DNA from: Bin5 sp034422415
Lineage (GTDB): Bacteria; Chloroflexota; Anaerolineae; Caldilineales; Caldilineaceae
Assembly: GCA_965202955.1 (NCBI GenBank)
Contig: OZ241871.1
Location: 2,666,001-2,730,000 of the forward strand
Length of the DNA: 64,000 nucleotides
Direction of reading: 5' to 3'
The position numbers and the translations under genes are program-made. Positions 47,183-59,000 of this stretch are shown here, piece by piece. The first letter of the stretch is position 1; every line of letters starts with the position of its first letter. The notes under the pieces were generated by a model. That model saw only the letters and a list, made by a program, of their open reading frames with translations, was not told where the DNA came from and searched no databases.

Positions 47183-48199
47183 CTACGCCCAGGGATCGAC
47201 GACGATCTTGGCCGCCTCACCTCGCGCCAGCAGGCCGAAGCCGGTCTGGAGCTGGCTCATCGGCAATTGATGGCTGATCAGAAGGTCGATGAGCGGCGAC
47301 TGGCGGATCACCTTCATCACTTTGGCGTAGTCGCCCATGTTGTAGAGCCAGGAGCCGACGACAGTCAAACCCTTTTTGATCAGGTCGGGGCTTACTGTGA
47401 TGGTCAGCTCTTCGCGGCACTCGCCGACAAAGGCCACGCGTCCGCGGCGGCGGGTGGCGTCGATGCAGAGCCGCTCTGACGAGACCTGCCCTGAACAGTC
47501 GACCGCGCAGTCCACGCCCTGCCCCTCGGTCAGACTGCGGATCTGCTGCAAGAGATCCGGGTCGTTGGGATCGAGGACGGCTTCTGCGCCCATCTCCAGC
47601 GCCCGGTTCGCCCGCCAGGGGGCCGGTTCCACGCCGATCACGCGTGCATTGCGAAAGCGGGCGTTGACGACCGCGCCCAGCCCCACCGGTCCCAAACCGG
47701 TGACCAGCACGGTATCCTGTGAGTTGACGCCGATCGCCTCCAAGCCGCCGAACGACGCTCCGATTCCGTCGATCGCCAGCGTCGCCTGCGCGTAGCTCAC
47801 GTCATCCGGAAGCTTGGGCAGCAGCCAGGTCGGTTTGAGCGCGTAGTGGGCGAAGGTGCCCGCGCCTGCTTTCGAGCCGTGCAACGCGGCGAAATCGTAG
47901 GCGTCTTCACAGTAGATATAGTCTCCCCCCATGCAGTGGTGGCAGCGTCCGCACGAGAACTGGGGCAGGATCACCACGCGGTCGCCTACCTTGACCGGTC
48001 CCCGCTCAGCGACGGCCACCACCTCCCCCACCCCCTCGTGCCCCATTATCGGCAGATCCTGACCGGTCAGCCAGAATTTGTACTCGGTGCAGAGGGCGGA
48101 TGCATGGACTTTGACAACGGCCCAATCCGCGCTTGCCTGGGGGACCGGCATCTCGTGAAACGAGACCTGGCGCTCACCAGTAATTGCCGCCTGGATCAT
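47183..48199 (-). CDS. Zinc-dependent alcohol dehydrogenase (MDR family)
   Basis: 338 residues. Catalytic zinc ligands are Cys in SALCTEYKF and His in MGHEGVGEVV. The structural zinc loop is CGRCHHCMGGDYIYC with four Cys. The NAD motif is GLGPVGLG near 169, and DCSGQVSSERL and VGECREELTITV follow as in sorbitol- and threonine-dehydrogenase relatives. It oxidises a secondary or sugar alcohol in the cytoplasm. It heads the set with two PhyH genes, which suggests joint processing of one substrate. The 232-base gap between its start and the fabH end contains no gene I can support. Confidence 0.92.
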   Translation of the reverse strand: MIQAAITGERQVSFHEMPVPQASADWAVVKVHASALCTEYKFWLTGQDLPIMGHEGVGEVVAVAERGPVKVGDRVVILPQFSCGRCHHCMGGDYIYCEDAYDFAALHGSKAGAGTFAHYALKPTWLLPKLPDDVSYAQATLAIDGIGASFGGLEAIGVNSQDTVLVTGLGPVGLGAVVNARFRNARVIGVEPAPWRANRALEMGAEAVLDPNDPDLLQQIRSLTEGQGVDCAVDCSGQVSSERLCIDATRRRGRVAFVGECREELTITVSPDLIKKGLTVVGSWLYNMGDYAKVMKVIRQSPLIDLLISHQLPMSQLQTGFGLLARGEAAKIVVDPWA

Positions 48200-48431
48200 T
48201 GCAGTGCTCCTCGACTACGCGGCGGTGCGAACGCGTCTTCCCACCGCATGCAGATGTCCATCACAAAACCCTGCCGGCCCGGAAGAGAAGAGGCCGGAGA
48301 AGGGGTTGGAAAATGTCGATATCGGCCCCGGCGCGGATCCGCAAGCAGCGTGCTGCCCCTCGGGACCGGCACAGGTTCACCTGTAAAGCGTTATGTCGGG
48401 GCTTGGAATTGGGGGCCGTACGCCGGAAATG

Positions 48432-49742
48432 TCAGGGCGCCGGCTGTTCACTATCGGGTCTGCGCACCGGGCGTCGCGTCATCGCACGCGGTTCAACCTG
48501 ACTGTAGAGGCGGCGAATGGCCCGTTTCCACATTGAACGCGCCGCGGCCGCCTGGTAGGCCGCCTGCCGCTGTGTAGTATGCCACCAGCTCGTTTCCGGC
48601 TTTTCAATCGGCACACTCCATTTGACCGAGCACGCGCCCCACGTCAGACCGGCGCCAAATCCGACGAACACGAGATTGTCGCCCGGCGCCACCTTGCCCT
48701 CGTCGATCGCTTCGCAGAGCGCGATCGGGATGCTGGCCGAGCTGGTATTGCCGTACTTGTGGACATTCACATAGACTTTGTCTTCAGGTATCTTCAACTG
48801 GCGCAAAACACTGTGCTGGATGATGCGTTTGTTCGCCTGATGCGGGACGACCAGATCGACTTCGCCTACCGGAACGCCTGCTTTGTCCAATACCTGCCGC
48901 GTCGCTTCGGCCATGATGCGGGTCGCGAAGCGAAAGACCGCCCGGCCGTCCATTCTGATGTAATGCGAGCCGTTGCTGACTGTCTCCAGGCTGGCCGGCG
49001 CCGCGCTTCCGCCCGATGGAATCGTCAACAACTCCGCGCCTGAGCCGTCGCTGCCCAGCACGGTTGCCGTGACGCCGCCGGGCACGTCGCTTGCTGCCAA
49101 AAGCACTGCGCCCGCGCCGTCTCCGAACAGAACGCACGTTGTGCGATCCGTCCAGTCTACCATCCGGCTCAGCGTCTCTGAACCGATTACAAGTACGTAT
49201 TCGGCGTCCCCGGCCATTATCTGCCCGCGTGCCACGCTCAATGCGTACACGAAACCGGAGCAGGCCGCGCTGAGGTCAAACGCGCCCGCGTGCGTAATGC
49301 CCAAATTGTCCTGAATGATGCTCGCTGTGGAAGGAAAAAGATGCTCGGGCGAACTCGTGGCGCAGATGATCAGGTCCACTTTGGCCGGATGCAGGTCAGC
49401 TACCTCCAGCGCCTTACGAGCCGCCTGCGTGCCCAGCGATGCCGTAGTCTCCAGGGGCTCGGCGACAACCCGCCGTTCCTCGATGCCGGTGCGCGTGCGG
49501 ATCCACTCGTCCTGCGTATCTACGATCTGCTCCAGGTCATGGTTCGTGACAACCCGTTCCGGAACTTCGTAGCCCCAACCGATGATCTGCGCATAACAGG
49601 GGGGTTGCACCCTGTTCGCGACCGGCTGCGGCGCCTGCTCCGCCGGATAGTGCCCGTTGGCAATGGACCGCTCCGTGCCGTTGGGACTCTCCGCCGCGTA
49701 CTCGCTTCCGGCCTCGTGGTCTTCGTGAGCTTGCGCTGTCAT
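48432..49742 (-). CDS. fabH: 3-oxoacyl-ACP synthase III (FabH) with N- and C-terminal extensions
   Basis: 436 residues from the ATG at 49742, about 100 more than usual. The catalytic triad is complete: Cys in AACSGFVYAL, His in VPHQANKRI and Asn in GNTSSASIPIAL. FabH starts fatty acid synthesis by condensing acetyl-CoA (or a branched acyl-CoA) with malonyl-ACP. The first 50 residues (MTAQAHEDHEAGSEYAAESP...) are polar and probably disordered, and the last 50 are Arg- and Gln-rich. The start overlaps the fabF stop by 4 bases (ATGA) with GGAGAA upstream, so translation is coupled. Confidence 0.93.
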   Translation of the reverse strand: MTAQAHEDHEAGSEYAAESPNGTERSIANGHYPAEQAPQPVANRVQPPCYAQIIGWGYEVPERVVTNHDLEQIVDTQDEWIRTRTGIEERRVVAEPLETTASLGTQAARKALEVADLHPAKVDLIICATSSPEHLFPSTASIIQDNLGITHAGAFDLSAACSGFVYALSVARGQIMAGDAEYVLVIGSETLSRMVDWTDRTTCVLFGDGAGAVLLAASDVPGGVTATVLGSDGSGAELLTIPSGGSAAPASLETVSNGSHYIRMDGRAVFRFATRIMAEATRQVLDKAGVPVGEVDLVVPHQANKRIIQHSVLRQLKIPEDKVYVNVHKYGNTSSASIPIALCEAIDEGKVAPGDNLVFVGFGAGLTWGACSVKWSVPIEKPETSWWHTTQRQAAYQAAAARSMWKRAIRRLYSQVEPRAMTRRPVRRPDSEQPAP

Positions 49743-51016
49743 GACCCATTCTCCTCGAACCGACGCAGCATCAGACATGAGTTGTGGCCGCCAAAGCCAA
49801 AACTGTTGCTCATTGTGACTGCGACTTCTCTCCGCACAGACCGTAACGGCGTATAGTTCAGATCACAGGAAGGATCGGGGTCGTCCAGATTGATGGTCGG
49901 CGGAATAACGCCTTCGTCGATCGCCTTGAGGCAAACTATCGCCTCGATCGCGCCGGCTGCGCCCAGCAAATGCCCCAGCATCGACTTCGTGCTGCTGACA
50001 TTTACGTTGTAGGCATGTTCGCCCAACGTTCGCTTTATCGCTTTGGTTTCGCCCGGGTCGTTAAGCTCCGTGCTCGTCCCATGTGCATTGATGTAGTCCA
50101 CATCCGCGCGCTTCACTCCGTAGCACTCGGCCTTGCGCAGCGCCATGTTCATCGCATCTTCTGCTCCCCGGCCGTCGAAATGGGGTGCGGCCATGTGGTA
50201 GGCGTCCGCGCTGTTGCCGTAGCCGATCACCTCGGCGTAGATGCGTGCGCCGCGTGCGAGCGCGTGTTCAAGATGCTCCAGGATTAGAATGGCGCTGCCT
50301 TCGCTCATCACGAAACCGTCGCGGTCGCTGTCGAACGGGCGGCAGGCCGCGGCCGGGTCTTCGTTACGTTGGCTCATCGCACCCATCACGTCGAAACCGG
50401 CCATAATGATCGGCAGCAGCGCCGCCTCTGCACCGCCGGTAACCATTACCTGCGCATCGCCCCGGCGGATAAGTTCGAAGGCTTCGCCCGTGGCTGCCGT
50501 TCCGCTGGCACAGGCGTTTACCACCGAAAAGTTGGGGCCGCGCAGATCGTAGAGAATCGCGATTTTGCCGGCCGCGCTATCCACCAGCATATTCGGAATC
50601 AGAAAGGGGCTGACTTTGCGCAGCCCGCGCTTATCGGTCATTCGTAGATTGTCGATCAGCGATGTGAGGCCGCCGGTGCCGCTGGCGATCAGCACGCCGA
50701 TGTCGGTAGGCATCTCCTCTTCCAGATCAATTTCACTGTCCGCCAGCGCCTGCTCGGTCGCCACGAGGGCATACTGAATATACGGGTCGAGCCGCCGGGC
50801 CTCCTTGCGGTCCATGTAGTTCTTCGCCTCGAAGCCCTTCAGCTCTCCGGCGAAGCGCGTATTCAGCTGGCTGGTGTCGAACTTCGTCACCGTGTCGATG
50901 CCCGACTGGCCTGCAAGCAGGGCATCCCACGTCTCATCGACCGTCAGGCCCAGGGGTGTCACCGCGCCGATTCCGGTAATGACAACCCGCCGCGGCTGGC
51001 CATTTCTGCCATTCAT
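49739..51016 (-). CDS. fabF: 3-oxoacyl-ACP synthase II
   Basis: 425 residues from the ATG at 51016 (MNGRNGQPRRVVITGIGAV). The active-site Cys is in VNACASGTA and the two His residues are in NAHGTSTELND and GHLLGAAGAIEA. It elongates fatty acids by condensing acyl-ACP with malonyl-ACP. It is the first gene of the fabF-fabH pair; acpP, fabD and fabG are absent from the neighbourhood. It starts from a divergent promoter region shared with a MarR regulator, which may control it. Confidence 0.95.
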   Translation of the reverse strand: MNGRNGQPRRVVITGIGAVTPLGLTVDETWDALLAGQSGIDTVTKFDTSQLNTRFAGELKGFEAKNYMDRKEARRLDPYIQYALVATEQALADSEIDLEEEMPTDIGVLIASGTGGLTSLIDNLRMTDKRGLRKVSPFLIPNMLVDSAAGKIAILYDLRGPNFSVVNACASGTAATGEAFELIRRGDAQVMVTGGAEAALLPIIMAGFDVMGAMSQRNEDPAAACRPFDSDRDGFVMSEGSAILILEHLEHALARGARIYAEVIGYGNSADAYHMAAPHFDGRGAEDAMNMALRKAECYGVKRADVDYINAHGTSTELNDPGETKAIKRTLGEHAYNVNVSSTKSMLGHLLGAAGAIEAIVCLKAIDEGVIPPTINLDDPDPSCDLNYTPLRSVRREVAVTMSNSFGFGGHNSCLMLRRFEENGS

Positions 51017-51141
51017 ATCTGTTGTTCCCGTGCGGGCCCGGCCGGTTCCGTGGCGTTCGCTACGAGCGCAACCATCAATGCCGTCCCGCATTCGTCCATC
51101 TTCTTTGATGGCGCCTCGACGCGCTTTCGTCGTCTATCTTC

Positions 51142-51169
51142 TATATATCGCAAAATTTGTGAATGTCTA
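51142..51169 (-). promoter_or_regulatory. Probable promoter of fabF-fabH
   Basis: On the minus strand TAGACA (51169-51164), a 16-base spacer and TATATA (51147-51142) lie about 125 bases before the fabF start. It overlaps the marR promoter on the other strand. Confidence 0.55.
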
Positions 51170-51185
51170 CTCATACTACTATAAC
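51157..51185 (+). promoter_or_regulatory. Sigma-70-type promoter of the marR gene
   Basis: TTGTGA (51157-51162), a 17-base spacer and TATAAC (51180-51185) lie about 80 bases before the MarR start at 51265. Because the fabF promoter lies across it, a regulator bound here could affect both directions. Confidence 0.65.
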
Positions 51186-51264
51186 ACAGTTTTCCACCAA
51201 CGGTTACGTTGAGAGGTCTGCACTTTTTTGGCACAAGGTAGTTCGATGCCGTACAATTCCGCTT

Positions 51265-51810
51265 ATGACAAAAATCAGCGCGCCCCTTCGGTCCCGGCAA
51301 CATTGGCAAACCGGATTCTGTCAACTGCTGACCGAGTCCGGCGTGTCTCACGTCGACGGTATGGAGATTCTGCGGCTGGTCAAGATGTGTGCCGGGGCGT
51401 ATGATCGCATCCTGGGAGAACGCATGCGGGATGAAGAGATTTCGATCGCCCAATGGCGCATTCTGATCCGTCTCTATCTGGCCGAGCGGAACGAGCAACA
51501 CACGCTTTCTCCTACGGAACTGGCCCACAGCCAATGTTTGAGCAAGAACACGATCAGCGCCCATCTGCGGGCGCTTGAAGAGTCGCGGCTGATCGTGCGG
51601 CAGCTGGACCCGAGCGACTTGAGAGCGTTTCGCATCGGTCTTACCGAAGAGAGCAGGAGCCTGATCCGTGAGTCTACGCCCCTGCACTTTGAGTTTCTCA
51701 ATGAGCTCGTCGCTCAGCTTTCGACGGAGGAGAGCGAAATGTTGCAAGGGCTGTTGGGCAAGCTGCTTGATTCGCTGCAGCGGGAGCGAGAAGACGCCGC
51801 GGCATCGTAA
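51265..51810 (+). CDS. MarR family transcriptional regulator
   Basis: 181 residues from the ATG at 51265. The winged helix-turn-helix is clear: ISIAQWRILIRLYLAE, then LSPTELAHSQCLSKNTISAH and LRALEESRLIVRQLDPSDLR, then FRIGLTEESRSLI. MarR proteins bind DNA as dimers and usually repress adjacent genes until a small ligand releases them. The gene sits between divergent fabF-fabH and, 108 bases downstream, an ABC exporter pair, so either could be its target. FabT, a MarR relative, controls fatty acid genes in some Firmicutes, which makes the fab genes plausible targets. Confidence 0.88.
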   Translation: MTKISAPLRSRQHWQTGFCQLLTESGVSHVDGMEILRLVKMCAGAYDRILGERMRDEEISIAQWRILIRLYLAERNEQHTLSPTELAHSQCLSKNTISAHLRALEESRLIVRQLDPSDLRAFRIGLTEESRSLIRESTPLHFEFLNELVAQLSTEESEMLQGLLGKLLDSLQREREDAAAS

Positions 51811-51917
51811 TGAAAGGCGCGAAAACGCCCTCAAAAAATTTGCGTCACCCGTCCTGGGCCCGGGGAGACGCGCGGCGATTCACAGGGCGCTGATTCCGAC
51901 TCTCCAAGGAGTGGCAT

Positions 51918-53855
51918 GTGAACCAACGCAATTCATTTGGCAGACCAGGCCGCGGCGGTCCCGGCGGCCCGCCCGGCCGCGGCGGCAGTATGAAGGACCT
52001 GGGCCGGGCAATCGGCTATCTCCGCCGCTACAAGAGAACGACAACGCTGGCCTATGCGTCGCTGTTCATCAGCATCGGCGCGCAGCTCGTCGTCCCACAG
52101 CTGGTGCAGAACGTTCTCGATGCCGTAACCGAGAGCGTGTTTGCGCGGCAGATCCTGGCGCTCTCGAAAGCGGCCCAGGCCGCCGCGCTCGAGTCGCTGC
52201 CCTACTCGCTGGAGGAGCTGACCGAGCGGGCATTCAGCGCGGAAGGGCCGATTTACTGGGCGATGCTATTCATCGTCGTGTTTTCGGTGGCGCGCGGGCT
52301 TTTCGCGTTTGCCCAGGCTTTCCTGGCCCAGAAGGTGAGCCAGGATGTTGCCTTCGACTTTCGCAATGAACTGTTCGAGAAGATCCAGCGCCTCTCATTC
52401 AGCTACCACGACCGCAACCGCACCGGGCAGCTGATGATCCGCGCCACCGACGACGTGGAAAAGCTGAGAATGTTTATCGGCCAGGGGCTGCTGCTGGCAG
52501 TGCAGGCGATCGTCCTGTTGATCGGTTCGCTGGCGGTGCTCGCCTTCACCAACTGGTCGCTTACCCTGGTGATCTTGCCGGTGCTGCCGCTGGCATTGGT
52601 GCTCTTCATGATCTTCGGCGCCATCACCCAGCCGCTCTTCGGCGAAATCCAGCGCAGGCTGTCGAACCTGAACACGATCCTGCAGGAAAACCTGGCCGGC
52701 ATCCGCGTTGTCAAGGCCTTTGTGCGCGAGAGAAAGGAGCAGGACAGGTTCAACGACGCGGCCCAGACGCTACTGAACCAGCATATAAAAGTCGCGAAGA
52801 TCTTCAGCTTTCTCTTCCCATTTATCTTTCTGATCGCCAACCTGGGCCAGGCCGCGGTCGTCTACTGGGGCGGAGGCCAGATCCTTTTCGGCACCCTGTC
52901 GCTGGGCGAGTGGCAGAAGTTCAGCCTCTACCTGATTTATGTTTTCTTCCCCATCGGGCAGCTCGGCTTCATCATCGGCCAGATGAGCCAGGCGAGCGCA
53001 AGCGCGCAGCGGATTTTTGAGATCCTGAACGCGGAGAACGAGGTGACCGACAAGCCCGGCGCGCAGCCGATGCCGCAGGCGCAAGGCCGGGTGCGCTTTG
53101 ACGATGTTTCGTTCCGCTATTTCAACAGCACCGACCCCGTGCTCCGGGAGATCTCGCTGCAGGCTGAGCCGGGTGAAACGGTCGCCCTGCTGGGTGGAAC
53201 GGGCAGCGGCAAAACGACGATCATCAATCTCATTCCCCGCTTCTACGACGTAAGCGAGGGGCGGGTCTTTATCGATGAATGGGATGTGCGCGACGTTACG
53301 CTCGACAGCATGAGGCGGCAGATAGGCATCGTGCTGCAGGAGACCAATCTCTTCACAGGCACCATTCGCGACAATATCGCCTTTGGCCGCCCCGACGCTA
53401 CCGACGCCGAAGTCGAGGACGCCGCCCGGGCCGCGGCCGCGCATGAGTTCATTGTCAGCTTTCCGGATGGCTACCAGACGGCGGTGGGTGAACGGGGCAC
53501 GACGCTATCAGGCGGGCAGAAACAGCGCGTCGCCATTGCCCGCGCCCTGCTGACCGACCCTCGCATCCTGATCCTGGACGACTCAACCAGCAATGTCGAC
53601 GTGGCAACCGAGGTGCTCATCCAGAACGCGCTCGACCGGCTGATGGAGGACCGCACCAGCTTCGTCATCGCCCAGCGCATCAGCACGGTGGTCAACGCCG
53701 ACCAGATTCTTGTGCTCGACAAGGGCCGCATCGTCGACCGCGGGAGGCACGAAGAGTTGATGGCCACGAGCGCGATCTACACGGACATCTACCACAGCCA
53801 GCTGGTGGAGGATGCGGTGGTCGAGGAGGAAGCGCAGCTGGCGGCTGAAGCTTAG
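51918..53855 (+). CDS. ABC exporter half-transporter, degenerate-site subunit (second pair)
   Basis: 645 residues from the GTG at 51918, preceded by AAGGAG. A Gly/Arg-rich N-terminus of about 25 residues precedes the six-helix exporter domain. Between the first two helices is a loop of about 50 residues (SLPYSLEELTERAFSAEG). Walker A is GGTGSGKT near 426, the signature LSGGQ is near 530 and Walker B is ILILDD, with Asp555 in place of the catalytic Glu. It pairs with the next gene, which has the Glu and an altered signature (LSQGQ). This repeats the asymmetry of the exporter at 27999. Substrate unknown. Confidence 0.93.
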   Translation: MNQRNSFGRPGRGGPGGPPGRGGSMKDLGRAIGYLRRYKRTTTLAYASLFISIGAQLVVPQLVQNVLDAVTESVFARQILALSKAAQAAALESLPYSLEELTERAFSAEGPIYWAMLFIVVFSVARGLFAFAQAFLAQKVSQDVAFDFRNELFEKIQRLSFSYHDRNRTGQLMIRATDDVEKLRMFIGQGLLLAVQAIVLLIGSLAVLAFTNWSLTLVILPVLPLALVLFMIFGAITQPLFGEIQRRLSNLNTILQENLAGIRVVKAFVRERKEQDRFNDAAQTLLNQHIKVAKIFSFLFPFIFLIANLGQAAVVYWGGGQILFGTLSLGEWQKFSLYLIYVFFPIGQLGFIIGQMSQASASAQRIFEILNAENEVTDKPGAQPMPQAQGRVRFDDVSFRYFNSTDPVLREISLQAEPGETVALLGGTGSGKTTIINLIPRFYDVSEGRVFIDEWDVRDVTLDSMRRQIGIVLQETNLFTGTIRDNIAFGRPDATDAEVEDAARAAAAHEFIVSFPDGYQTAVGERGTTLSGGQKQRVAIARALLTDPRILILDDSTSNVDVATEVLIQNALDRLMEDRTSFVIAQRISTVVNADQILVLDKGRIVDRGRHEELMATSAIYTDIYHSQLVEDAVVEEEAQLAAEA

Positions 53856-53926
53856 CCCGGCACCGGTCCACGTGATGCAGCAGACGTTGCGGATTTTGTA
53901 ACGCACTTATTCCAGGAGCACGCCCG

Positions 53927-55918
<1,992 letters not shown>

Positions 55919-56017
55919 GACGAATAGGGCGAAGAATGTCGGATGACAGGACGCCCCGCCTACGCGCGAATGAACCACGCCAGAGCAATCGATCTAAAGA
56001 AGGGAAACCGCCTGTCC

Positions 56018-59000
56018 CTACTCGGCGCGAAACTGCAGCCAGACGAGCGGGATTAACATCCCGATCACCACGATCGGCACACTGTCCCAGGGATAGAGGT
56101 TAACCTGGATCCAGACGCCGCCGGGGACTGCGCCGAGGCCGTAGAGGATGTAGGCGCACCAGCCCACGATCATCGCCCACAGCAGACGGTGCACGAGCTG
56201 CTGGCGCGGCATCACCTGCACCAGCACCACCAGCAGCAGCGCCAGCACCATTAGCTGTGTGACTAACGCGACCGCCAGCGATGCCACATCGACCTCAACG
56301 TTTTCAGGCAGCACAGGGGTGGGGACCGGCGTGGGCACGGCTTGTGCTGTCGGCTCGGCTGTGGGCGGCGCTTGCGTTGGCGTCAGCGCAGGCACGGGAA
56401 GCGGATCGGTTATTGAAATCCGAGTTCTGTCTCCTTCGCCATCCGCCGCCGGAATGCTCACACGGATTTCTGTGCTTGAGGTCGCTTCCACACTGCTGAC
56501 CGCGATCACCAAAGTACCCGCCTGTTCCAACGGGACCGATCTGCGCGTATATCCGCCGCGCGTGCCCACAGGATTCACCTGCCGTACGAACTCCTCGCCC
56601 TCGTAGACCAGCCGGAAGTTTACCGGCGTTCCGTCGGGCACCATGTTCCCGTTGTGGTCCAGGATCGGACCGGCCTGCAGTTCAAGAATGTCGCCCAGCG
56701 ACAGGTCGGCCTGCGCGACGATTACTTCGTTCTCTTCCGTTTCTTCAAAGACGATTCCTTCGTTCAGCAGCGTAAGCCCAATGGTCTGGTTCGGGTCCGG
56801 CTCAAGCCGCTCGACTAGGTTGCTGAAACGGGTGCCGGGTACGCTTACCGGCGGCGCCCCCCGCACCGGCTGCGCTCGTGAACGGAAGAGCGCGCGCACG
56901 GCCGCCTCCAGGAACGGCTGCGTCTTCGAGTAGACGCCCAGGTAGGCGGTCATCTTGCCGATTTCGGTCGAATCGAAGAAGTAGGGCTCGTTGAGCGCGA
57001 GCACTACCAGCTTGCTGCCCGGCAGGCGGTCGCTGCGCAGGCGCAGAAACTGCTTGACCGCGTCGCTGCTTTCGTAGTTGGCGACATCGACATCAAGCAT
57101 GGCAAAGATCAGCCAATCGGCGTTAAGGATTTCCTCATCCAGCTCATCCGCCAGCGCCTCGTCGGCTGTGCCGTTGAGGAGCGAGTTCAACTCGAAAAAC
57201 CCGCGACTGCGAATCTGTTCCGGTTTGAGCTGGTTGGTCGCTTCCGGCCCGTAAAACCGTAGCATAATCTCTTCCAGTGCGGCCGGTTCCACTGCGGGCT
57301 CAGGCGGGCAGACGTCACACTCATGCAGGATACGGCTGTCGGTGAAGATCAGGATGTTCTCGTCTTCGCCCGGCGGCGCAGGCAGCGGGTCGGTGAGCCC
57401 CGGTGAATCGGGGAAGAAGATCGTCAGCGCCTCGCCGGCGACCTGGTCAAGCAGCGTCTGGGCCTCTTTCTGATGATCGAGGCCGAATCCTTCCGCCAGA
57501 TCATCTGGTCCAATCAACACATCCGCAATATCGACCGCGATCGGTTCTTCCATCTGAGCCTGCGTGTCTTCCGCCATCTCCTCTGCATAAGCGGGGTCAT
57601 ACAGCCGCAGTTTCAGGCGCAGAATCCGGCGCAAAGATGCGTCGACTCGGGCGGCAAACTCGGCATCGTTCGTGTAGCGCTCGCGGAAAAAGATGATCGT
57701 CTCTTTGATGTTGGCCCTGGCATCCAGCCAGCTGTCGGTCAACGAAAAGTCGGCCAGGTATAGCAGGTCGTTGCCGGCGGTAAATGCGTCGAGTGCGATT
57801 CGCCGCCGTGGGAACTCCTGCAGTTGCGGGTCGTAGTAGCGACGCACAGCCGGGACGCCAAGGGCATCGCTCATCAGAATGCCGCCATGCGCTCGCCAAG
57901 ACGCAAACTCGTCGAGGTCGAGAAGAACGCCCAACTCCTGCGCCAGACTGATGGGCGGCGTGCGCTCGCGGCTACCCTGGAAGCTGCTGAAACGGATATG
58001 GCCCGACATCAGCGCCTCGGTCGAGGCCGCCGATCCATCAACCCTCAGGATCGCGGAAGGGCGTTCGGCCACCGCGGCGAACGGCGGCAGCTCGATGCGC
58101 TGCAGTTCCTGCAAGCTTTTTTGGATGGTAGCGATCTCCTCCTCCGGCCGCCGGTCGGTGCCTCCCTGTCCGGGAAAATGGCCGGCCACCGTGGCGACGC
58201 GTCCGTCACTGCCGCGGTGAATTCCGGTTACATAAGCCTGTCCCAACCGGCCTACCCAGAAAGGTTCGCCGCCGAATGTGTGGAGCCCGAAGCCGGCCAC
58301 AAGGTCCGGCCGCGGCTGTTCCATCACGTCCAGCGTCGGCCCAAGTAGCAGGTTTACGCCCACGCTGCGCAGTTCGCGCCCCAGAACCGCCCCGACCTCC
58401 TCCACCAGCATCGGATTCCAGGTCGCGCCCAGCGCCATCTGCGGCGGGATGGCGGTAAAGCCGGCGCGCAGTACCGAGACGGGCAGGCCGTCGCCGCCCT
58501 GTTCAACGCCGATCAGCAGCGGCAGTTCCAATGGCAGTCTTTGCTCGAGCGAGGAGGGCAAAATGCCGGGGATGGTCGCCGCGCCCTCTTTCGCGTTCAG
58601 CGCCTCCGTCGGAGCGAGGTACAGGCCGTAGGCCAAGGCCTGCAGCTGATTGGTCAGCCGCGCCACGTCCTCTCTGGGCTCTTCACTATAGTTGCTGAAG
58701 TTGCGGTTGTTCGGGCTGATAACGATGCCGCCGACCCGGTACTCTTTGATCAGTTCAGCGATGTCGCTGCGCGGGCCCGCATCGCTGCCCTGGAACGTGA
58801 CGACAAACAGTTGGCCCACGCGGTCTGCGACGGACATCTCCGCGATCAGATTGTCGATGCGCGCGTCCAGGATCTCATCCGGGCCCGGCGTGGGCGTGGG
58901 GGACGGGGTGGGTGTGGCGCTGGGCGTCGGCGTAGACGTAAGTGTAGGCGTCTGCGTGGCCGTTGGCGTGAGGGCAATGTTGGTGGCGACCGCGGCGGCG

